The notes below the pieces were generated by a model that saw only the letters and a program-made list of their open reading frames with translations, was not told where the DNA came from and did no database searches. DNA of 64,000 nucleotides from Planctomycetota bacterium (GTDB lineage Bacteria > Planctomycetota > Planctomycetia > Pirellulales > UBA1268), in the NCBI GenBank assembly GCA_029978905.1, contig JAPOIM010000008.1:1-64000 (forward strand), written 5' to 3'. This document shows positions 56,953-64,000 of this stretch, in pieces. The position numbers were made by a program, and so were the translations under genes. Numbering within the stretch: the first letter of the stretch is position 1; each line of letters starts with the position of its first letter.

Positions 56953-57824
56953 CGCACTCCCCCCCCAACACTCCGACGCCTCCCCTGCCCCAACGACGGC
57001 TGGTTGTGGGATGCGGTGCGCTTGGCATGCGTGTGGCCCGCCGCTGGCTTGAGGCCGGGGATCGCGTCTGGGGAACCACGCGTGACCGGCCGGAAACGCT
57101 CGCAGCGGCTGGACTCGAGCCCATCGTGGCAACCCTCGGGAGCGGGCCACTGCCGCCGTTGCCCGAGGTCGACACCGTCTTCTGGGCAGTGGGCTTCGAC
57201 CGCAGAAACGGCCTCAGCCCGCACGACCTGCATGTCAACGGCCTCACGCACCTGCTCGACGCCCTCCCCGCACCGCGACGGGTGATCCTCTCGAGCTCCA
57301 CGGGCGTGTGGAGCGGTGGAGATGGCGAAGTCGTCCATGAGCAGACGCCCGCCAATCCAAGCCGGCCCTCAGCTGAGGCTCTCCTTGCTGCGGAAGCCGT
57401 GCTCCAGGCTCATCCTGCCGGGCCGGGGGTGGCACTCCGTTTTGCAGGGCTCTACGGCCCCGAGCGACTGCCTCGCTTAGACGACCTCGCCGCCGGCCAC
57501 GAACTTGCGGTCGATCCGGAAAGCTGGCTCAACCTGATCCACCTCGACGACGCAGCGACCGTCGTCTGCTGCGTGGCCGACGCCGAGAGGGTGGCCCCTC
57601 TGTACGTCGTCTCAGACGGCACCCCGCTCCGGCGAGGCGAGTGGTATGCCCGACTGGCCTCACTCAGCGGGTCCCCAACGCCACGATTTGTGCCACCAAG
57701 CCCCACAGGCCGAGGAGGCAACAAAAAGGCCGACGCGTCCCTGCTCTTCAGCCAGATCCGGCCGCCGCTTGAGCATCCAAACGCCCTCGAGGCGCTCACG
57801 GACCTCATGCGGTCTCACTCCTAG
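56949..57824 (+). CDS. NAD(P)-binding epimerase/reductase-like protein (YeeZ type)
   Basis: 291 residues from GTG 56949, overlapping the ruvX stop. Atypical SDR with VVGCGALGMRVARRWLEAGD (Rossmann glycines), GTTRDRPETL, VFWAVGFDR, LSSSTGVWSGGDGE, LRFAGLYGPERLPR and INLIHLDDAA-type ending (here LNLIHLDDAATVV). This resembles E. coli YeeZ-type extended SDRs, probably oxidoreductases or epimerases of unknown substrate. The tail (GGNKKADASLLFSQI) is typical of the group. Last gene of the manC-lipase-ruvX operon. Confidence 0.85.
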   Translation: MTHSPPNTPTPPLPQRRLVVGCGALGMRVARRWLEAGDRVWGTTRDRPETLAAAGLEPIVATLGSGPLPPLPEVDTVFWAVGFDRRNGLSPHDLHVNGLTHLLDALPAPRRVILSSSTGVWSGGDGEVVHEQTPANPSRPSAEALLAAEAVLQAHPAGPGVALRFAGLYGPERLPRLDDLAAGHELAVDPESWLNLIHLDDAATVVCCVADAERVAPLYVVSDGTPLRRGEWYARLASLSGSPTPRFVPPSPTGRGGNKKADASLLFSQIRPPLEHPNALEALTDLMRSHS

Positions 57825-57949
57825 CGCGAGACCGCACCGCAGGCGTTCGCTCAAGAGAAGTCTCCTCGACTCTCACCTCTCGCCGACTGACGCGAGGCGA
57901 AAGTCTCCTCGCATCATTGCCCGCCCTATGCCGCGATGGCCAAACGGCC

Positions 57950-60139
57950 TCACGGCGTCTGCACGGCTGCCGACGCATCCTGGCTCGCGGTCGCTGCAGC
58001 AGGCTGCAGACGAGCGAGGCTCGCCAAGCCTTCCTTCAGGGCCTGCAGATAGTCCGTGGTCACCTGCATCGCTTCGTTGAAGTAGAAGTCTTGCTTGACG
58101 ACCGGACGGCGAAGATTGTCGCCTTCTTCGAGTTTCTTTTCCTCGTCGTCCGCTGCTTTGAAGTCATTCCAGTGCTTCACAAACTCACTCTCGACGAGTG
58201 AGATTTCCTTCTCCTGCTTCCGCAGCTTGTACTTCTCGATGTCACGCACCACCTTGGCAAACTCCTCGTCGGACGCCACCCGTGCTGCCGAACGCTCGCG
58301 AAGCACATCCACGAGTTCGTCGCTGACTCGGCCAGTGGACTCAAACGACGCCCGAGGCACCCGGTCAAACGCCAACGCGTAATCAAGGTCAGACTCGCCA
58401 ACCTCCAGGTGCGTGGTGATGCTCGGCAGTTCAACATCGCTCTTCACGCCCTCGTTTTGTGTGCTGTCACCAGAGGGCCGATAGAACTGCTGCATGGTGA
58501 TCTTGATCGCCCCGAGTGACGGGGCGTTCGGCAGTCGCTGAAAGAGCTGCCGTCCAAGATCGAGCAGACTCTGCACCGTCCCCTTGCCGTGCGTGGCCTC
58601 ATCACCGATGACCAAACCGCGGCGGTAGTCCTGGATCGCTCCGGCGAGAATCTCACTCGCACTCGCACTGAACTTGTTGATCAGCACCACCAGCGGGCCA
58701 TCCCACTCCACGCCAGCCTCCATGTCGTCGTACTGCTGCACGCGGTCGTCGGCATCCTTCACCTGCACCACCGGGCCGGTGTCGATGAACAAGCCCGTAA
58801 GGGAGATCGACTCGGGAAGCGATCCGCCACCGTTGTCACGGAGGTCGAGCACCACACAGTCAACATTCTGCTGCTTAAAGTCTTGGATCAAGCGGCGGCA
58901 GTCGCGGGTCGTGCTCTTGTAATCCGCCTGCCCAGAACGGGCCCCAGCCATGTCCATGTAGAAACTCGGCAAGTTGATCACGCCAATGCGCCAGGGCGTG
59001 CCGTCCGGCTTCTTCCCCTGTTCGATCACTTCCCCGCGAGCTTCGGAATCCTTGAGCTCGATACGATCGCGGACGATGTCCAGGATTTTGGGAGCTGTCT
59101 GGCCAACCGGGATCACCTTGAGCCGAACGGTGGTGCCCCGCTTTCCGCGGATCAGTTTCACCACCTCATTGAGGTTCATGTCGACGACGTCGACAAGTTC
59201 TCCCTCGGTGCCCTGGCCCACCGCCACAACCCGGTCCTTCTTCTGCAACCGGCCATCGCGCTCCGCCGCACCACCAGCGACGATCTCCGCGACCGTGGTG
59301 TAGCCGTCTTCGCTTCGCAGGCTCGCGCCAATGCCATCGAGCTCCAGCTTCATGCTGATGTTGAAGTTCTCGAGCGTGCCCGGACTCATGTAGGTCGTAT
59401 GGGGGTCGAGGCTCGCGGTGAGACTCGTCAGAAAGGTCTCCAGAAGCTCGTCGGCCGTCATCTTCTGCATCCGCTTCGCGAAACTGCGATACCGGCGAAG
59501 CAGCTTGTCCTGCGATTCCTGCAGCGGCGTTTTTTCCATCTTCTGCACGAGCAGGTCGTACTTGATCCGCCGCCGCCATCGAGCCTCGGCCTCCTCTTCC
59601 GTGGCCGACCAGTCGACGTCGTCGCGATCGATCACAATCGTTTCGGGCACGGTGAAATCCAAATCGGATTGAATCAGCTTCTCAATCAGCGGAAGCCGCT
59701 GATCGACGCGGGTCATAAAGCGGCGATAGACGTCGTAGGCAAAGTCGACATTCCCCCGTCGGACAAGATCGTCGAGCTGGTTCTTCCGTTCGCCAAACTC
59801 GGCGATGTCCGACTGCATGAAGTACATCTTCATGGGGTCGAGCGCGCCGATGAACATGTCGAACCAGCGACCGGCGATTTCGTCGTCGATCTGACGACGG
59901 GTCAGGTGCTCGCGTTCGAGGTAGCTCCGCACCGCCAAGGTGATCTGGCGATCGTTCGCACCCGGCTCGAGGTCCTCCCCCTCTTGGGCCAGGGCAACGA
60001 GAGGGCTGCCGATGCTGAGCGTGAGGGCCAGCGTCCAGACGGCGAGCGCGACGCCAAGAACTCTGCGAGACCGGGTTTGGTGAAGAAAACGCCCTGACTC
60101 CGGGAAGGAGCCCATTTCACCGATTGTCCGCTGTGCCAC
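57950..60139 (-). CDS. Carboxy-terminal processing protease (Prc/Tsp, S41A)
   Basis: 729 residues from GTG 60139, chosen because GGAGGT lies 5 bases upstream; ATG 60115 is an alternative. A membrane/signal segment (about residues 28-50) is followed by the Prc N-terminal helical domain, a PDZ domain (ASLRSEDGYTTVAEIVAGGA, about 250-335), and the catalytic domain with Ser in NKFSASASEILAGAIQD (about residue 500) and Lys in THGKGTVQSL. The C-terminal extension is Lys/Glu-rich. It degrades periplasmic proteins with nonpolar C-termini and trims cell-wall enzymes or lipoproteins. Confidence 0.95.
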   Translation of the reverse strand: MAQRTIGEMGSFPESGRFLHQTRSRRVLGVALAVWTLALTLSIGSPLVALAQEGEDLEPGANDRQITLAVRSYLEREHLTRRQIDDEIAGRWFDMFIGALDPMKMYFMQSDIAEFGERKNQLDDLVRRGNVDFAYDVYRRFMTRVDQRLPLIEKLIQSDLDFTVPETIVIDRDDVDWSATEEEAEARWRRRIKYDLLVQKMEKTPLQESQDKLLRRYRSFAKRMQKMTADELLETFLTSLTASLDPHTTYMSPGTLENFNISMKLELDGIGASLRSEDGYTTVAEIVAGGAAERDGRLQKKDRVVAVGQGTEGELVDVVDMNLNEVVKLIRGKRGTTVRLKVIPVGQTAPKILDIVRDRIELKDSEARGEVIEQGKKPDGTPWRIGVINLPSFYMDMAGARSGQADYKSTTRDCRRLIQDFKQQNVDCVVLDLRDNGGGSLPESISLTGLFIDTGPVVQVKDADDRVQQYDDMEAGVEWDGPLVVLINKFSASASEILAGAIQDYRRGLVIGDEATHGKGTVQSLLDLGRQLFQRLPNAPSLGAIKITMQQFYRPSGDSTQNEGVKSDVELPSITTHLEVGESDLDYALAFDRVPRASFESTGRVSDELVDVLRERSAARVASDEEFAKVVRDIEKYKLRKQEKEISLVESEFVKHWNDFKAADDEEKKLEEGDNLRRPVVKQDFYFNEAMQVTTDYLQALKEGLASLARLQPAAATASQDASAAVQTP

Positions 60140-60604
60140 GCCTGACCTCCTCAATGCTGTCTGGTCGTCTCGGAGCCTATCCCACCCACCGCCATCCTTC
60201 TGCACGCCGCCGCCCAGGCCACTCGCACGGCCCTCAGGACGCGGCGAGACAACCTTTTGGGGAACGGGGTGAGAGGGATATGCAGCCGGACGATGTCCGT
60301 CTCCCGGTATTGTGGCGACTTTCTGCAGCGGTGACGAGGTCGAAACAGGGAGCTGTCGCGGGCCCGGCGTTTGCGTGAAACAAATCCCTTGCCGCTTCGT
60401 CAACAAATCGACACACCACCAGCACCCCCTCATCCAAGGGGACGCCCTCAAGACGCCGTGCGGACACCTGAGATTGTTCCCTTTCCTGCCCGGGTTTTTT
60501 ATACTTCGTCGTGAAATGACCGAGCAGTTCCTGCTTGGGCGTTGCCCACCCCGTCACGGCATCCCTCCCGCCTGCCGTGAGACACGCTTCCTGAGGTCGC
60601 GATC
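60140..60604. promoter_or_regulatory. Divergent intergenic region with a possible promoter for the FHA gene
   Basis: 465 bases between the Prc gene (minus) and the FHA-GAF gene (plus) without a supportable ORF. A good -10 box TATACT occurs at 60500-60505. A -35 candidate TTGTTC at 60474-60479 is spaced 20 bases, which is longer than ideal. ACCTCC at 60145-60150 is the complement of the Prc ribosome-binding site. Confidence 0.3.
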
Positions 60605-61651
60605 GTGTCGACTGCTTCTCCAGCTGCCGAAACACCGTCTGCTCCGTGCAGCCGCGCGGCCCTGGTGATGCGAATCGCAGGAAAGCCCGGGCCCACCTTT
60701 GTCCTCGACCCGTCGAGAGAAAACATTCTCGGGCGATCCGGTGACATCGCTCTCGCCGATCGGCTCGCGAGTCGGCGTCACGCGTCGATTTGCCACCGCG
60801 AAGGACAGTGGGTGCTCGCCGACCTCGAGAGCCGCAACGGAACCTGGCTCTCCGGACGCGCGATTCGCAGTGAGCCGCTGGCCGATGGTGCCGTCGTCCG
60901 GATTGGAATGACCGAGCTCACCTTCCAAATTTTGAGTTCCGAGCAGCCAAAACCTGATGCCTCCACCCGCAGCGTGATCCGCTCAGGACCGGTTGGTCAG
61001 CTGCAAGGGGAGGCGATGCGGCGTTCGCAAGCAGTCGACTCGGAAGACGGTCGTCGCGGGGCGATGCTTTACCAAGCGAGCCTGCGGTTGCTTGCCTCTC
61101 GGTCCTCCCAGCAGTTGATCTGCGCCATGCTCGAGCTAGTGATCGAGCACACCGCTGCCTCCAGCGTCGGCTGGTTCCAACTCGGCCCAGATGCGAACCT
61201 CAAGGCCGTGTGCATCGTGCCTCCCGGCGGACAACTCGCCTCCGCGCTCACTGCCCCCTCAATCCGGGCCACGATCGATCAACTCGTTTCTCGGGATGGG
61301 CATGCGGTTTGGCTTCAGCCCAACCCTGCCGCCGGCGTGCACTCGGAGATCGCCTGCATTCCCCTGCTCGATGGCGAACGGCCGCATGCGGCCGTGGTGG
61401 CCATGACTCCACCAGGCCGACTGCGCGACAGCGATTTTGAACTGCTCGTGGGCTTGGCCACCCTTGCCGCCGCTGCCTGGGACGGCCAGACGGGTTGCGA
61501 CCGTGCTGACGTTCTCGCTGACGACCCACCACGCAGCGGTGCCCTTTCGCAGCAGAAGCCGTTTCTCGGAAGCGATTCAGATGCCGATCTTTCCGGGTTG
61601 AGCACCATCGAACTCACCCCACCCCGCGACGCCCACAACGAGATGCGTTGA
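60605..61651 (+). CDS. FHA-GAF domain protein
   Basis: 348 residues from GTG 60605 (GAGG 8 bases upstream). Residues about 20-110 are a forkhead-associated domain, with the phosphothreonine-binding motif LGRSGDIALADRLASRRHAS and LESRNGTWLSG. Residues about 150-300 look like a GAF domain (LVIEHTAASSVGWFQLG, AVWLQPNPAAGVHSEIACIPL, AVVAMTPPGRLRDSDFELL). No output domain follows; in related proteins a sigma-54 AAA+ or cyclase domain often does. It probably docks to phosphorylated proteins from Ser/Thr kinases and senses a small ligand. The C-terminus is disordered. Confidence 0.88.
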   Translation: MSTASPAAETPSAPCSRAALVMRIAGKPGPTFVLDPSRENILGRSGDIALADRLASRRHASICHREGQWVLADLESRNGTWLSGRAIRSEPLADGAVVRIGMTELTFQILSSEQPKPDASTRSVIRSGPVGQLQGEAMRRSQAVDSEDGRRGAMLYQASLRLLASRSSQQLICAMLELVIEHTAASSVGWFQLGPDANLKAVCIVPPGGQLASALTAPSIRATIDQLVSRDGHAVWLQPNPAAGVHSEIACIPLLDGERPHAAVVAMTPPGRLRDSDFELLVGLATLAAAAWDGQTGCDRADVLADDPPRSGALSQQKPFLGSDSDADLSGLSTIELTPPRDAHNEMR

Positions 61652-61728
61652 CGATCGGCGCGGCGGCGCGTCCAATCTCGGTGTGGTTCGGCGTTCGGCC
61701 CTTTTCTCTCGTGAGCGACCCGCCTGTT

Positions 61729-63060
61729 ATGTCCATCCCGCACACACGCGTCGTTGATCGCCGTTTGCCGATCGCCGCAGCCCCCGGTTTCGATCTGGTC
61801 GCGCGGCATATGCTCGCAGCCCTCGCGGTCGCCTGCGTCGTCGCGGGGCCTTCCTTGAGCCAAGAGCTTCCCAACCGAAACGACGCGTCACCACGCAACT
61901 GGCCTCGACTCCGCGGCCGGTCGGGCGCCGGCATCGGCGGCAATCTGCCTCTTGCAGGATCCCTTGAGGAAGGCGACTGGACGTGGACCGTGGACCTCCC
62001 CGGCAGTGGTCATGCCTCGCCGGTGGTCCATGAGGGGCGGGTCTACCTGATCTCAGCCGATACCGAGTCCGCCACCCGCATTCTCAGCTCCCATACGCTC
62101 CACGATGGTCAGCTCCGCTGGAGAGTGGACCGGGAAGCCACCCTCGACCACCACCACGTTCAAAACAGCCTCTCGTCGAGTTCCCCAGTGGTCGACACCG
62201 CCGCCGTCTACTGGAGTTGGGCATCTGGCGAACGCCTCTGGGTGGAGGCCCTCGACCACGAGGGACACCGGCTGTGGCAGGTGTCACCCGGGCCGTATGT
62301 GGCCGAACATGGCTACGCAGCTTCGCCGGCCGTCTGGGAACAGGTGCTGATCGTGCCGATGGACCAAGACGGTCCGAGTTCGGTCGTGGGTCTGGACGTC
62401 CGCTCGGGCCGTCAACTCTGGCGGCTCCCTCGTCAAACCGCTCGCACGTCGTACGCCACGCCGCTGGTCCTTGAGGGAGAATCGCCCGTCGCCATCCTCT
62501 CCAGCATGTCCCATGGCCTGACGGCGATCGACCCTCGCGACGGCCAGGTGCTCTGGGAACGCGTCTGCTTCCCCAGGCGAACCGTCTCTTCTCCGATCTC
62601 CGTGGGGAACCTGCTCGTGGCCACCTGCGGCGAGGGAGGAGGCAACAATCTCCTCGTCGCCGTACGGCAGGATCAGATCGAGGATGGCCAGCCCGCCATT
62701 GCCTACGAACTGGATCGAAGCGTCGCCCCGTATGTGCCCACGCCACTGGCCACAAGTGAAAGACTCTACCTCTGGGGAGACCGCGGCGTGGTCACGTGCG
62801 TCGATCCAGCCAGTGGCGAGACGCGGTGGCGCGGACGTGTGGGGGGCAACTTTTCCAGTTCGCCCATCGCAATTGGCAGCACCGTCCTCAACGTTTCCAG
62901 CGATGGCGAAGTGGTGATGCTCGCCGACGCCGACCATTTCGAGGTGGTGGCCCGGAGATCGCTCGGGGAGCCCAGCCGCGCGACGCCCGCCGTCGCCGGG
63001 GGCCGCGTGCTCTTCCGCAGCGAACGAAAGCTCTTCGCGGCAAATCTCGCCCGTCCCTAG
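61729..63060 (+). CDS. PQQ-like beta-propeller repeat protein, exported
   Basis: 443 residues from ATG 61729 (ATG 61810 and a TTG at 61648 are alternatives). The signal region ends near ACVVAGPSLSQE. The mature part begins with NWPRLRGRSGAGIGG, the usual start of planctomycete outer propellers, and contains blades such as DGQLRWRVDRE, DVRSGRQLWRLPRQT, DPRDGQVLWERVCFPR, DPASGETRWRGRVGG. It lacks evident PQQ ligands. It is 77 bp downstream of the FHA-GAF gene and could be co-transcribed. Similar in design to the protein at 30.1 kb but not closely alike in sequence. Confidence 0.85.
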   Translation: MSIPHTRVVDRRLPIAAAPGFDLVARHMLAALAVACVVAGPSLSQELPNRNDASPRNWPRLRGRSGAGIGGNLPLAGSLEEGDWTWTVDLPGSGHASPVVHEGRVYLISADTESATRILSSHTLHDGQLRWRVDREATLDHHHVQNSLSSSSPVVDTAAVYWSWASGERLWVEALDHEGHRLWQVSPGPYVAEHGYAASPAVWEQVLIVPMDQDGPSSVVGLDVRSGRQLWRLPRQTARTSYATPLVLEGESPVAILSSMSHGLTAIDPRDGQVLWERVCFPRRTVSSPISVGNLLVATCGEGGGNNLLVAVRQDQIEDGQPAIAYELDRSVAPYVPTPLATSERLYLWGDRGVVTCVDPASGETRWRGRVGGNFSSSPIAIGSTVLNVSSDGEVVMLADADHFEVVARRSLGEPSRATPAVAGGRVLFRSERKLFAANLARP

Positions 63061-63100
63061 GTTTCTGCCAACGGATCGCCCCAGCGACGACGATTGCCCG

Positions 63101-64000
63101 CTACCTGTTCTTGAGCCGCGAGGTCAGAAGGGCCACCACGCACAGCACGCCGACCGCGGTGGCGAATGGCAGGGTGCGGGAGTCGTGGAGCGAGAAGAGG
63201 ACCGATCCCATGAAGGGACCGAGGATTCTTCCCAGCGAGGCAAACGCCTGATTGACCCCCAGCACCTCGCCCTGGTTGGACGGGTCGGCATGTTTGGAGA
63301 GCAGGGCCGAGACCGACGGATTCACAAAGGCAAACCCCGTCACCGCCACGGCCGCGGCGAGGTAGAGCCAACTGGGAAGCGACAGTCCACCCATCGCACC
63401 GGCGTCGCCATGGCTGGCACCCCAGGCGACCGCGCCGATTCCAGCCAAGCCGACCATCATCATCACGACCCCAGCCGCGAGAAGACGCGTTTCAGGCAGC
63501 CGCGACGCGAGCGGTCGATAGCCCCCGCCGGCAAACATCAGTACTGCCCCAATAAACGCAAACACCAAGAAGTTTTGATCGTCGGTCATCGCAAACGCCT
63601 GCTCGGTGAGCCGGGCGAGCGTGGCCTCGAAGTTGGCGAAGGCGAAGATCGAGAGGAAGTAGGTCAGGACCAACAGGCCCACCTGTGGCATCCGCAAAAC
63701 CGAGAGCATGCGCCCGGGACCGAAAAAGCCCTTGGCTTTGCCACCACCTGGACGGCGTGTCTCGCGAAACACGGTCGCGGCGAGGCAGAGTGCCACCAGC
63801 GACAACAGCGACGCGAGCGCCCCCACGCCCCAAGGCTGCTGATCGAAGACGGCGAGGCCGAAGTAGGCGATCAATGGCCCGAGCGTAAAGCCGGCACCGA
63901 AAGCGATCCCGATCAGGGCCATCCCGCGAGCCCGCTTTTCCGGCGGCGTGCAGTCTGCAATCACCGCCGCCGCGGTCCCGACGCTCGCACCCGCGATGCC
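63101..64000 (-). CDS. Major facilitator superfamily transporter (partial, 5' end outside window)
   Basis: The frame runs off the right edge, so the N-terminal helices are missing. What is present starts within the region after the third helix: GASVGTAAAVIADCTPPEKRAR..., the DxTPPEKRAxGM-type loop common to TetA-like MFS drug antiporters, then about nine membrane helices to LCVVALLTSRLKNR. A second conserved motif, ASRLPETRLLAAG, lies after the central loop. Likely an exporter of small molecules, substrate unknown. Convergent with the propeller gene, 40 bp apart. Confidence 0.88.
   Translation of the reverse strand, partial: GIAGASVGTAAAVIADCTPPEKRARGMALIGIAFGAGFTLGPLIAYFGLAVFDQQPWGVGALASLLSLVALCLAATVFRETRRPGGGKAKGFFGPGRMLSVLRMPQVGLLVLTYFLSIFAFANFEATLARLTEQAFAMTDDQNFLVFAFIGAVLMFAGGGYRPLASRLPETRLLAAGVVMMMVGLAGIGAVAWGASHGDAGAMGGLSLPSWLYLAAAVAVTGFAFVNPSVSALLSKHADPSNQGEVLGVNQAFASLGRILGPFMGSVLFSLHDSRTLPFATAVGVLCVVALLTSRLKNR

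Overview
The window is GC-rich chromosomal DNA from a bacterium that is most probably a planctomycete (Pirellulales-like). The evidence is a very large SecA with a C-terminal SEC-C zinc motif, two PQQ-type beta-propeller proteins, an FHA-GAF protein, a short DksA/TraR-type zinc-finger protein, a eukaryote-like UDPGP-family pyrophosphorylase, Pro/Gln-rich and Gly/Asn-rich secreted proteins, and many single genes on alternating strands. Taxonomy is inferred from this style and was not measured.

Layout. 0.7-5.4 kb: RND efflux adaptor and pump. 5.4-8.1 kb: SGNH hydrolase and a secreted phosphoesterase-like protein, then tRNA-Cys (8.27-8.34 kb). 8.7-13.6 kb: oxidative pentose-phosphate block (gnd, a short-chain dehydrogenase, zwf) with a dus gene. 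13.7-16.9 kb: a visibly less GC-rich island of small genes, all on the minus strand, ending in the wreck of an integron integrase. 16.9-20.9 kb: queG, a Pro/Gln-rich lipoprotein, mnmG. 21-26 kb: a dolichyl-phosphate-mannose-synthase-type glycosyltransferase, a bacterial pentameric ligand-gated ion channel homologue, a SNF2 helicase and two lineage-type hypotheticals. 26.2-31.3 kb: a tight operon of an acyl-activating enzyme, an acyl-thioester-reductase-like aldehyde dehydrogenase, an iron-type alcohol dehydrogenase and a PQQ-like propeller. 31.6-38.3 kb: DksA-like protein, HtrA protease, nucleoside hydrolase, trpD, copper-type P-ATPase and a His-rich secreted protein. 38.4-44 kb: PhnP-like hydrolase, glutamate decarboxylase, an RCK-pore-RCK potassium channel and an MgtE-like transporter. 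44-51.7 kb: secA, waaA, metK and two membrane proteins, one of only 37 residues. 51.7-57.8 kb: sugar-nucleotide enzymes, CorA, a lipase-like hydrolase, ruvX and a YeeZ-like reductase. 57.9-64 kb: Prc protease, FHA-GAF protein, second propeller and an MFS transporter cut by the window edge.

The most notable region is 13.67-16.9 kb. The minus-strand genes (DUF4177 protein, membrane protein, lipoprotein, GNAT, HTH-like domain) are each followed by a 77-81 nt imperfect inverted repeat. The repeats start with AAC/AAT, end with GTT/GTG, and the better ones have extra unpaired bases in one arm. This is the plan of integron attC sites at the 3' ends of gene cassettes. Next to them lies an integrase remnant with the characteristic IntI C-terminus, an internal deletion and a frameshift. 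I interpret the region as a decaying chromosomal integron in which the integrase points the same way as the cassettes. One attC-like copy is now read through as the linker of a GNAT-HTH fusion protein.

Other systems that fit together: the 26-31 kb operon could reduce a carboxylic acid to an alcohol (activation, acyl-thioester reduction, aldehyde reduction). gnd and zwf supply NADPH. manC, the UDPGP-family enzyme, waaA and the mannosyltransferase-like gene point to an envelope with LPS-type and mannose-containing glycans.
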